Positions 1 to 5,531 of a DNA stretch of 7,577 nucleotides are shown piece after piece. Positions within the stretch are counted from its first letter, which is position 1. Every line of letters begins with the position of its first letter. The stretch is from Pseudomonadota bacterium (GTDB lineage Bacteria; Pseudomonadota; Alphaproteobacteria; Sphingomonadales; Sphingomonadaceae): NCBI GenBank assembly GCA_023416515.1, contig JAEZHP010000079.1:1-7577 (forward strand). Direction: 5' to 3'. The position numbers were made by a program, and so were the translations under genes. The notes beneath the pieces were generated by a model. The model searched no databases, was not told the origin of the DNA, and saw nothing but the letters and a program-made list of their open reading frames with translations.

Positions 1-52
1 GGTGAAGCTGTTCGTCGAGTACCTCTACGAGGTGGCCGCGGCGGCCAAATAG
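1..52 (+). CDS. 3' end of an unidentified gene (partial)
   Basis: Only the last 16 codons and the TAG stop (50-52) are present; they read VKLFVEYLYEVAAAAK. The codons are GC-rich at the third position like the other genes here, and the stop lies 7 bp from the convergent stop of the lipoprotein gene, which supports a real gene end. The tail looks like an amphipathic helix ending in an alanine run. It loosely resembles the C-terminal helix of some transcription regulators, but this is too little sequence to name a family. The gene begins outside the window. Confidence 0.5.
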   Translation, partial: VKLFVEYLYEVAAAAK

Positions 53-59
53 GAGCGCT

Positions 60-341
60 TCAGCGCGGAGCGACCGCGCTGCACGTGTCGGTGGGGAGCG
101 CCTGTCCCTTGCGGCAGCGCTCCGCCATCTGGCGGAATTCGCGGCCGCGCCGCTCGTCTTCCTTGCGAAGTTCCCGGCCGCGCTTTTCGTCGGCCTCGGC
201 CTGGCTCGTCGTTGCAAGGTCGATGGCCTTGCTCGTCGCCTTTACCGGCATGGTCGCGACATCGACCGCGGTCTTCGCGACGGTTGCGACGGCGCAGCCG
301 GTCAGCGACGCGGCGGCGGCAAGGGCGAGGAACAGTCTCAC
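60..341 (-). CDS. Small lipoprotein of unknown function, 93 aa
   Basis: The product begins with a short lipoprotein signal peptide: Arg2, a hydrophobic run, then the lipobox LTGC with the lipidated cysteine at residue 16. The mature protein would be about 78 residues and membrane-anchored. Residues 17-45 are Ala/Val/Thr-rich. Residues 48-75 form a strongly charged, probably helical stretch with a near-repeat (RGRELR at 54-59, RGREFR at 65-70, eleven residues apart). Two further cysteines, C76 and C87, could form a disulfide in the periplasm. No enzymatic motif is visible. I associate proteins of this layout with sphingomonads from memory; their function is unknown. The start is GTG with no clear ribosome binding site. 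The frame is closed upstream by the helicase stop 42 bp away, and no other ATG, GTG or TTG lies between, so co-transcription with the helicase is likely. Confidence 0.8.
   Translation of the reverse strand: MRLFLALAAAASLTGCAVATVAKTAVDVATMPVKATSKAIDLATTSQAEADEKRGRELRKEDERRGREFRQMAERCRKGQALPTDTCSAVAPR
61..81. terminator. Perfect 8-bp stem-loop at a convergent gene junction
   Basis: CAGCGCGG (61-68) and CCGCGCTG (74-81) are exact reverse complements around a 5-base loop, AGCGA. The structure begins 9 bp after the stop of the plus-strand gene and covers the stop and last codons of the minus-strand lipoprotein gene. The position suits a bidirectional terminator. No T-tract follows on either strand, so it would not be a classical intrinsic terminator; it may instead block 3' exonucleases, or be chance in GC-rich DNA. 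Confidence 0.35.
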
Positions 342-383
342 GCGGCGAGAATCGCAGCCTTTTGGCTCAGCGGCAATGCGCGT

Positions 384-2798
384 TCACAGCTGCATTGCCT
401 CCTGCGCCAGCGCTTCGGCCTGAACGAGGAGCGTTTCGTCCGCCTCCATGCCCGACGGCAGAGCCTCGCGCCCGACGATCACCATCAGCGGCACCGCCAT
501 CGGAGTGATCCGCTCGGCCTCCACATGGACCATCGTCGCCGCGGCCCGGTCGACGAGGCGAACGAGGCGGCCGAGCTCGGTCATCCGTGCGCGGGCGTCA
601 TCCCAGGCGGCGCGCAGCAGGAGATGCTGCGGCTCGTAGCGGCGAAGTACGTCATAGATGAGATCGGTCGAGAAGCTTACCTGGCGACCGGTCTTCTTGC
701 GTCCCGGATGGTGGCGCTCGACCAGTCCGCCGATAACCGCGACTTCGCGGAACGCGGTCTTGAGCAGATAGCTGTTCTCGACCCAATCGATGAACTCGCG
801 CTCGAGGATGTCGGGGGAGAACAACGATTTGGGATCGCGGATCGGCTCGATCCCGTAGCAGGCGAGGGCGTAGTCATTGGCGACGAAGCCCATCGGCTTC
901 AGCCCCGCCGTCTCCATGCGCCGGGTAATGAGCATTCCGAGCGACTGGTGCGCGTTCCAGCCTTCGAAGCTGTAAGCGACCATGTAATGAAGCTTCTCGT
1001 GCTCGAACGTCTCGACCAGCAACTCGTTGGGCTCGGGGATTCGCGAGCGATAATCCTGCACTTCGAGCCATTCGCGCACGTCGTCGGGAAAGCGGCGCCA
1101 GTCGTTGCGGTCCGCGAGCATGTGCCGGACCCGATTCGCTAGGTGCGTCGACATGCTCATCCGCTGGCCGCCGTAGGTGACGATCCGCGCCGGCTTCGAC
1201 GAAGCATGGACGAGGATGTCGGTGTCCTTGAACTGCTCGACCTCCAGGCTGAGGCCGGAGAAATAGAAATGGTCGCCCGGCGACAGCGTCGAAGCATAGC
1301 CTTCCTCGATCGTCCCGAGCTTGCGCCCATTGCGGAACCGCACGGTCAGCAGCGGCTGCTCGACGATGACTCCCGCGTTGAGCCGGTGCTGCTGCGCTAC
1401 AGCCGGGCGCGCCAGCCGCCAGCAGCCGTCGGGGTCCTGCACCAGCCGTCGGAAGCGGTCGTATGCCTTCAGCGAATAGCCGCCGGTGGCGATGAAGCTC
1501 AGCACTTCATCGAACGTCTCCGTCTTGAGCCCGGCATAGGGCGCACAAGAGCGGATTTGCGCGAGGAGCTCGCCGGGATCGAACGGCTCGGCGCAGGCGA
1601 CGGCGAGGATGTGCTGGGCCAGCACGTCCAGCGCTCCCGGCCGGAACGCCTCGGGATCCAGCTCGCCTTCGCCGATGGCGTCGAGCGCGGCGCGCGCCTC
1701 GAGATATTCGAAGCGATTGCCTGGCACGATCATTCCGAGCGAGGGCTCGTCGAGCCGGTGGTTCGCGCGACCGATCCGCTGCAGGAGGCGCGAGCTGCCT
1801 TTCGGCGCCCCCATCTGGACGACGAGGTCGATGTCGCCCCAGTCGATTCCCAGGTCCAGGCTGGCCGTGCAAACAAGGCCGCGAAGCCGTCCGTCGGCCA
1901 TCGCCGCCTCGACCTTTCGGCGCGCTTCAAGGGCCAGGCTGCCGTGGTGGATCCCAATGGGCAGTGCCTTGTCGTTGACCGCCCACAGGTCTTGGAAGAT
2001 CAGCTCGGCGAGGCTGCGCGTGTTGCAGAAGACGAGCGTCGTCTTGTGGCGTTCGATCAGCTCCATGACCTCGCGCGCGGCGTGGCGGCCGGAATGGCCG
2101 CCCCACGGAATCTTGCTCTCGGGGATGAGGATCGACAGGTCGGGCTCGGCGCCGGGGTCACCCATCACCAGGTCGACTTTCGAGGCATCGGCGCCGGGAG
2201 CCAGCCATGCGCGATAGGCGTCGGGATCGCTGATCGTCGCGGACAGGCCGACACGGCGGAGCTTTGGGCTCAGCGCCTGCAACCGCGCCATCGACAGCGA
2301 CAGGAGGTCGCCGCGCTTCTCGCGGGCGAAAGCGTGAAGCTCGTCGACCACAATCGTCTTGAGGTCCGCAAACAGGGCAGCGCTGTCTGGATAGCTGAGA
2401 AGCAGGCTCAGGGATTCGGGCGTGGTCAGCAGGATTTGCGGCGGACGGATGCGCTGGCGCGCCTTGCGGTCCGACGGGGTATCGCCGCTGCGGGTCTCGA
2501 CGCGGATATCGACGCCCATCTCGCCTATGGGTCCGAGGAGATTGCGCTGGACGTCGACGCCCAGCGCCTTGAGCGGCGAGACGTAAAGCGTGTGCAGCCC
2601 TTCGGCCGGGCTTTCCACGAGGTCGCAAATCGTCGCCAGGAAGCCCGCGAGCGTCTTGCCGGAGCCGGTTGCAGCGACGAGAAGCGCGTTGCGGCCGCGT
2701 CGGCCGGCCTGCAGCATGTCGAGCTGGTGCCGCCGCGGCTGCCATCCCCGCGCAGCGAACCATTGTTCGACGATAGTGGGGAGTCCGGCCTCGCTCAG
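384..2798 (-). CDS. Ligase-associated DEXH-box helicase (Lhr-Core type), about 804 aa
   Basis: ATP-dependent 3'-to-5' DNA translocase/helicase of the Lhr-Core family, which in many proteobacteria is encoded with an ATP-dependent DNA ligase, a metallo-beta-lactamase exonuclease and a phosphoesterase and is thought to act in DNA repair. Numbering from the CTG start proposed here: Q-like motif RGWQPRRHQ around residues 17-25; Walker A TGSGKT, Lys48; DELH motif II 152-155; SAT motif III 186-188; LVFCNTR near 255-261; motif V around 308-320 (CTASLDLGIDWGD); motif VI QRIGRA 340-345. After about residue 380 come the winged-helix and C-terminal domains typical of Lhr-Core (PYAGL, FIATGGYSLKAYDRFRRL). 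The length matches the family. The first ATG (2717) would remove the Q-like motif just ahead of Walker A. The frame stays open to a stop at 2805-2807 and holds no ATG, GTG or TTG upstream, only CTG at 2796-2798, which overlaps the stop of the upstream gene as CTGA. A start at CTG coupled to the 63-aa gene is my inference; the identification as helicase is firm. Confidence 0.93.
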   Translation of the reverse strand: MSEAGLPTIVEQWFAARGWQPRRHQLDMLQAGRRGRNALLVAATGSGKTLAGFLATICDLVESPAEGLHTLYVSPLKALGVDVQRNLLGPIGEMGVDIRVETRSGDTPSDRKARQRIRPPQILLTTPESLSLLLSYPDSAALFADLKTIVVDELHAFAREKRGDLLSLSMARLQALSPKLRRVGLSATISDPDAYRAWLAPGADASKVDLVMGDPGAEPDLSILIPESKIPWGGHSGRHAAREVMELIERHKTTLVFCNTRSLAELIFQDLWAVNDKALPIGIHHGSLALEARRKVEAAMADGRLRGLVCTASLDLGIDWGDIDLVVQMGAPKGSSRLLQRIGRANHRLDEPSLGMIVPGNRFEYLEARAALDAIGEGELDPEAFRPGALDVLAQHILAVACAEPFDPGELLAQIRSCAPYAGLKTETFDEVLSFIATGGYSLKAYDRFRRLVQDPDGCWRLARPAVAQQHRLNAGVIVEQPLLTVRFRNGRKLGTIEEGYASTLSPGDHFYFSGLSLEVEQFKDTDILVHASSKPARIVTYGGQRMSMSTHLANRVRHMLADRNDWRRFPDDVREWLEVQDYRSRIPEPNELLVETFEHEKLHYMVAYSFEGWNAHQSLGMLITRRMETAGLKPMGFVANDYALACYGIEPIRDPKSLFSPDILEREFIDWVENSYLLKTAFREVAVIGGLVERHHPGRKKTGRQVSFSTDLIYDVLRRYEPQHLLLRAAWDDARARMTELGRLVRLVDRAAATMVHVEAERITPMAVPLMVIVGREALPSGMEADETLLVQAEALAQEAMQL

Positions 2799-2986
2799 AG
2801 GTCGTCAGTTCCCTCGCGGCGGCGAACCTCTTCCTCGGCATAGGCATCGCGAGCCCCGCGCTCGGCGATTTCGTCCTCGCGGGTGCCGGGTCGCCGGTTG
2901 CCCCAGCGGAACGCGAGCCAGACGAGCAGGATCAGCAGGATCACCGGCCCGACGACGTCCATCATCCACCACCAGAAATCGTCCAT
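2795..2986 (-). CDS. Small single-pass membrane protein, 63 aa, unknown function
   Basis: The product has an acidic-aromatic N-terminus (MDDFWWWMMD), one hydrophobic segment at about residues 10-27, then RWGNRR and a highly charged tail rich in Glu, Asp and Arg. The basic residues after the membrane segment predict the tail in the cytoplasm. The open frame extends up to an ATG at 3043, but the start at 2986 is preferred because AGGGAGG (2995-3001) sits 8 bases before it, and the extra 19 residues would precede that site and overlap the promoter region. It is the first gene of the helicase transcript; its TGA overlaps the helicase CTG. I recall small proteins like this in sphingomonads, but no function can be given. 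A role in anchoring or tuning the helicase would be speculation from position only. Confidence 0.8.
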   Translation of the reverse strand: MDDFWWWMMDVVGPVILLILLVWLAFRWGNRRPGTREDEIAERGARDAYAEEEVRRREGTDDL

Positions 2987-2994
2987 TCCTTGTT

Positions 2995-3001
2995 CCTCCC
3001 T
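2995..3001 (-). promoter_or_regulatory. Strong Shine-Dalgarno site for the 63-aa membrane protein
   Basis: On the minus strand this reads AGGGAGG with an 8-base spacer to the ATG at 2986. It decides the start of the small membrane protein, since the longer open frame beginning at 3043 has no such site. Part of it lies in a possible stem formed by GGAAC and GTTCC (2992-2996 with 3008-3012 on the plus strand). Confidence 0.75.
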
Positions 3002-3026
3002 GTCGCCGGAACGAGTCGCCTTTTCG

Positions 3027-3037
3027 GCTAGTATAGC
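3027..3037. promoter_or_regulatory. Overlapping face-to-face -10 elements of a divergent promoter
   Basis: The 11-bp GCTAGTATAGC is an imperfect palindrome (GCTA, 3-base centre, TAGC) and the only AT-rich spot in the divergent intergenic region. On the minus strand 3030-3035 reads TATACT, five of six matches to the sigma-70 -10 consensus; transcription from it would start near 3023, giving a leader of about 37 bases before the 63-aa gene. On the plus strand TAGTAT (3029-3034) would start transcripts at about the exonuclease ATG (3042). I cannot find a convincing -35 for either direction, so this is inference from position and the -10 match. Confidence 0.45.
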
Positions 3038-3041
3038 TCCC

Positions 3042-4040
3042 ATGGCGCGTGTCGGTTCCTGGATCGAGGCATTTCCAGAGGGGATCTACGTGCGCCCCGC
3101 CGACGCCTGGATCGATCCCGCTCAGCCCAAGCCGCGCGCGCTGATCACCCACGGCCATTCCGATCACGCGCGCGGCGGGCATGGCAGCGTGCTCGCGACA
3201 GCGGAAACGCTGGCGATCGTCGCGCTGCGCTACGGCGACCAGAACGGGCAGGGGGTCGTTTACGGCGAAACGACACGCGTTGGCGACGTCGATGTAAGCT
3301 TCGTTCCGGCCGGGCACGTGCTGGGCTCGGCACAGATCGTTCTCGAGCATGGCGGAGAGCGGATCGTCGTTTCGGGCGATTACAAGCGGCGCGACGATCC
3401 GACCTGCCACGCATTCGTGCCGGTGCCCTGCGACGTCTTCATCACCGAAGCGACGTTCGGCCTTCCCGTGTTCCGCCATCCCGACACCGGCGGCGAGATC
3501 GACCGGCTTCTCCACCGCCTGCATTCGGATGAAAGCCGCTGCGTGCTGGTCGGCGCCTATGCGCTAGGCAAGGCGCAGCGCGTGATCGCGGAGCTTCGCC
3601 GCCGCGGTCATGACGAGCCGATCTACATCCACGGCGCGCTCGAGCGGATGTGCGCGCTTTACGAGGAGCATGGAGTGGCGCTCGGCGAGCTTCGACCCGC
3701 GACGGGAGCGTCGAAGGACGAGCTGAGGGGGAAGATCGTGATTGCCCCTCCGGGAGCACTCAATGACCGCTGGTCGCGGCGGCTTCCCGATCCGGTAACG
3801 GCGATGGCATCGGGCTGGATGCGCGTTCGGCAGCGCGCGCGGCAGGCGAACGTCGAGCTTCCGCTCGTCATCTCCGACCATGCCGACTGGGACGAGCTTA
3901 CCTGCACGATCCGCGAGCTCGAGCCGAGCGAAGTGTGGATTACGCACGGCCGCGAGGAAGCGCTCAAGCATTGGTGCATGACCCGCCAGATCAAGGCGTG
4001 CGAGCTGAACCTGGTCGGCTATGAGGACGAGGACGACTGA
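3042..4040 (+). CDS. Ligase-associated exonuclease (beta-CASP metallo-beta-lactamase), 332 aa
   Basis: Predicted metal-dependent DNA exonuclease of the mRNA 3'-end processing/SNM1-like metallo-beta-lactamase superfamily, the member usually encoded beside an ATP-dependent DNA ligase and Lhr-Core helicase. Metal-binding motifs are intact: THGHSDH at residues 36-42 (H37, H39, D41, H42), GHVLGSAQ 91-98 (H92), SGDY 111-114 (D113), SDHADW 278-283 (H280) and THG 301-303 (H302). ITEATFG (134-140), GAYALGKAQR (171-180) and ASGW (256-259) are typical of the beta-CASP part. The frame is open from 2883, but ATG 3042 gives the family's usual N-terminus (SWIEAFPEGIYVRPADAWIDP-like) and avoids running antisense through the 63-aa gene. 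There is no Shine-Dalgarno site before it and a -10-like element lies 8 bp upstream, so a leaderless mRNA is plausible. The ligase gene often found directly downstream is replaced by the convergent pgmG. The acidic tail EDEDD ends 3 bp from the pgmG stop. Confidence 0.92.
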   Translation: MARVGSWIEAFPEGIYVRPADAWIDPAQPKPRALITHGHSDHARGGHGSVLATAETLAIVALRYGDQNGQGVVYGETTRVGDVDVSFVPAGHVLGSAQIVLEHGGERIVVSGDYKRRDDPTCHAFVPVPCDVFITEATFGLPVFRHPDTGGEIDRLLHRLHSDESRCVLVGAYALGKAQRVIAELRRRGHDEPIYIHGALERMCALYEEHGVALGELRPATGASKDELRGKIVIAPPGALNDRWSRRLPDPVTAMASGWMRVRQRARQANVELPLVISDHADWDELTCTIRELEPSEVWITHGREEALKHWCMTRQIKACELNLVGYEDEDD

Positions 4041-4048
4041 GCCTCAGT
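4036..4048. repeat. 13-bp palindrome containing two convergent stop codons
   Basis: ACTGAG (4036-4041) and CTCAGT (4043-4048) are exact reverse complements around a single C. The TGA stop of the exonuclease gene and the TGA stop of pgmG on the other strand both lie inside it, 3 bp apart. The loop is too tight for a normal RNA hairpin and there is no T-tract, so I do not call it a terminator. Transcripts of the two genes probably overlap at their 3' ends. Confidence 0.5.
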
Positions 4049-5423
4049 GCGCGGCTTCCGTGCGCTCCACTCCTGATTTCCCAAGCTGCTCATCGAGCTG
4101 GCCGACCAGCCGCTCGAGCGCGGCTTCGTCCTTCGCCTCGGCGCGTCCCACGAGCACGTCCTGCGTGTTGGAAGCGCGCAGAAGCCACCAACCGTCCGCC
4201 GTGTTGACGCGAACGCCGTCGGTCGCGTTAACGGTGGCGCCGTCGCTCGCCAGCCGATCGCGTACTTCCTCGACGACAGCGAACTTGCGGCTCTCGTCGA
4301 CCGGAAAACGCATTTCGGGCGTCGCGACCGACGTCGGCATCTCGTCCACCAGCTCGGTCAGGCTCTTGCCAGACTGACTGACCGCTTCGATGACCCGAAC
4401 GGCCGCGTAGAGCGCGTCGTCGAACCCGTACCACCGGTGCTTGAAGAAGATGTGGCCGCTCATCTCGCCCGCGATCGGCGCGCCCGTCTCCCTCATCTTG
4501 GACTTGATGAGGCTGTGGCCCGTCTTCCACATCAACGGCTCTCCGCCGAGCTCCGCGATGCGATCGAAGAGCGTCTGGCTGGCTTTGACGTCGGCGATGA
4601 TCGTCGCACCGGGAAGCTCGCGCAGCACCGGCGCGGCAAGAAGCATCATCAGCTGGTCGCCCCAGATGACTCGGCCCTTGCCGTCGATCGCGCCGATCCG
4701 GTCGGCATCGCCGTCGAAGGCGAAGCCGATATCGAGGCCGTTGTCGCGCACGAGCGCCTTGAGATCGGCGAGATTGGCCTCGACCGTTGGATCGGGATGG
4801 TGGCTCGGGAAGGTGCCGTCGATCTCGGTGTGGATCGTGAAGTGCTCGCCCGGAAGCTTCTCGACGAGCTTCAGCACGGCGCGGCCGGCCGCGCCGTTGC
4901 CGGGATCCCCGCCGATGCGATAGCCGTTGCCGCTGAAGTCCTCCACCAGCCGGTCGACGTAAGCGTCGAGGATGTCGGCCTCCTCGACCTGGCCGTCGCC
5001 GTCGCTCCACTCGCCCGCCGCGGCCCGGCGTCCGAGCTGCTGAATCTCGGCGCCGAACACGGAGCGTCCGTTCAGAAGCAGCTTGAAGCCGTTATATTCG
5101 GGCGGGTTGTGGCTTCCCGTGACCTGGATGCCGCCCTGAACGTCGAGCGTGGCGGCGGCGAAGTAGAGCATCGGGCTCGGGCCGACGCCGATCCGAACGA
5201 CGTCGAGGCCGCTTTGCGTGAGTCCGTCGACCAGCGCCTGCTCGAGCTCGGGCGAATGGAGGCGGCCGTCACGGCCGACCGCGATTCGATGCGCGCCTTC
5301 GTCGCGGGCGAGCGAGCCGTAGGTCCGGCCGAGCGCGTAAGCGTCGTCGCGGCCGAGCGTCTGCCCGACGATTCCGCGAACGTCATATTCGCGGAGGATA
5401 GTTGCGTTGAATGTGTGGGTCAT
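4044..5423 (-). CDS. pgmG: Phosphoglucomutase/phosphomannomutase (PgmG type), about 459 aa
   Basis: Cytoplasmic enzyme of the alpha-D-phosphohexomutase family that interconverts glucose-6-P with glucose-1-P and mannose-6-P with mannose-1-P, feeding UDP-glucose, dTDP-rhamnose and GDP-mannose for cell-surface and secreted polysaccharide. All four domain signatures are present (numbering from ATG 5423): REYDVRG 11-17; phosphoserine loop TGSHNPPEYNG, Ser104; magnesium loop DGDADR 237-242; sugar-binding GEMSGH 319-324; phosphate-binding RASNTQ 416-421. The length is normal. The family is related to AlgC; the bifunctional PgmG of gellan-producing Sphingomonas is the closest named model, and the substrate range is inferred. 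A GTG at 5438 would add five residues (MFARA). ATG 5423 is preferred because it gives the usual short lead to the REYD motif, but neither has a good ribosome binding site. It lies downstream of mipZ on the same strand, with a palindromic repeat between them. Confidence 0.93.
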   Translation of the reverse strand: MTHTFNATILREYDVRGIVGQTLGRDDAYALGRTYGSLARDEGAHRIAVGRDGRLHSPELEQALVDGLTQSGLDVVRIGVGPSPMLYFAAATLDVQGGIQVTGSHNPPEYNGFKLLLNGRSVFGAEIQQLGRRAAAGEWSDGDGQVEEADILDAYVDRLVEDFSGNGYRIGGDPGNGAAGRAVLKLVEKLPGEHFTIHTEIDGTFPSHHPDPTVEANLADLKALVRDNGLDIGFAFDGDADRIGAIDGKGRVIWGDQLMMLLAAPVLRELPGATIIADVKASQTLFDRIAELGGEPLMWKTGHSLIKSKMRETGAPIAGEMSGHIFFKHRWYGFDDALYAAVRVIEAVSQSGKSLTELVDEMPTSVATPEMRFPVDESRKFAVVEEVRDRLASDGATVNATDGVRVNTADGWWLLRASNTQDVLVGRAEAKDEAALERLVGQLDEQLGKSGVERTEAAH

Positions 5424-5447
5424 CGCCCGGGCGAACACACTAGTTGT

Positions 5448-5464
5448 CGGGTTTGTTCAACCCG
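5448..5464. repeat. 6-bp stem-loop between the palindromic repeat and pgmG
   Basis: CGGGTT (5448-5453) and AACCCG (5459-5464) are exact reverse complements around a 5-base loop. It lies 25-41 bases before the likely pgmG ATG and abuts the larger palindrome, so the mipZ-to-pgmG junction holds two hairpins in a row. In RNA read toward pgmG it could be part of a leader or of a terminator, but no U-run follows. Confidence 0.4.
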
Positions 5465-5530
5465 TCATTGCGAGCGAAGCGAAGCAATCCAGTTGGATTG
5501 CCGCGTCGCGTGCGGCTCCTCGCAATGACG
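5463..5530. repeat. Dispersed palindromic repeat ('CGTCATTGCGAG' family), 68 bp
   Basis: The element starts CGTCATTGCGAG (5463-5474) and ends CTCGCAATGACG (5519-5530), a perfect 12-bp terminal inverted repeat. A second exact pair, GCAATCCA (5484-5491) and TGGATTGC (5494-5501), sits at the centre. Between these the left arm is CGAAGCGAA and the right arm is a longer, diverged GC-rich stretch, so the middle pairs poorly. I recognise the left arm as a repeat found in many copies in many bacterial genomes, including sphingomonads (from memory). It ends one base before the mipZ stop codon. No target-site duplication is evident. It may fold in the mipZ mRNA 3' end and stabilise it or end transcription. 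Confidence 0.8.
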
Positions 5531-5531
5531 A

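Noticed and set aside
525..2843. Long plus-strand open frames (205 and 566 codons) opposite the helicase
   Set aside because: They share one frame antisense to a clear helicase gene. This is the usual shadow of GC-rich codon use; the products show no motif and the frame is interrupted by a stop at 1140-1142.
2883..3041. N-terminal extension of the exonuclease to 2883
   Set aside because: It would translate through the 63-aa gene and the shared promoter, is unlike the family N-terminus, and has no ribosome binding site.
2987..3060. LexA/SOS box controlling the repair genes
   Set aside because: Neither GTTC-N7-GTTC nor GAAC-N7-GAAC is present; only a GTTCC-N11-GGAAC inverted repeat was found.
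2805..3524. 239-codon minus-strand open frame across the exonuclease and the divergent region
   Set aside because: Overlaps the exonuclease in antisense and the 63-aa gene in another frame; no motif, and the 63-aa frame has the strong ribosome binding site.
4437..5528. 363-codon plus-strand open frame opposite pgmG
   Set aside because: It is antisense to a complete, motif-rich mutase gene and even translates part of the palindromic repeat; no ribosome binding site or domain.
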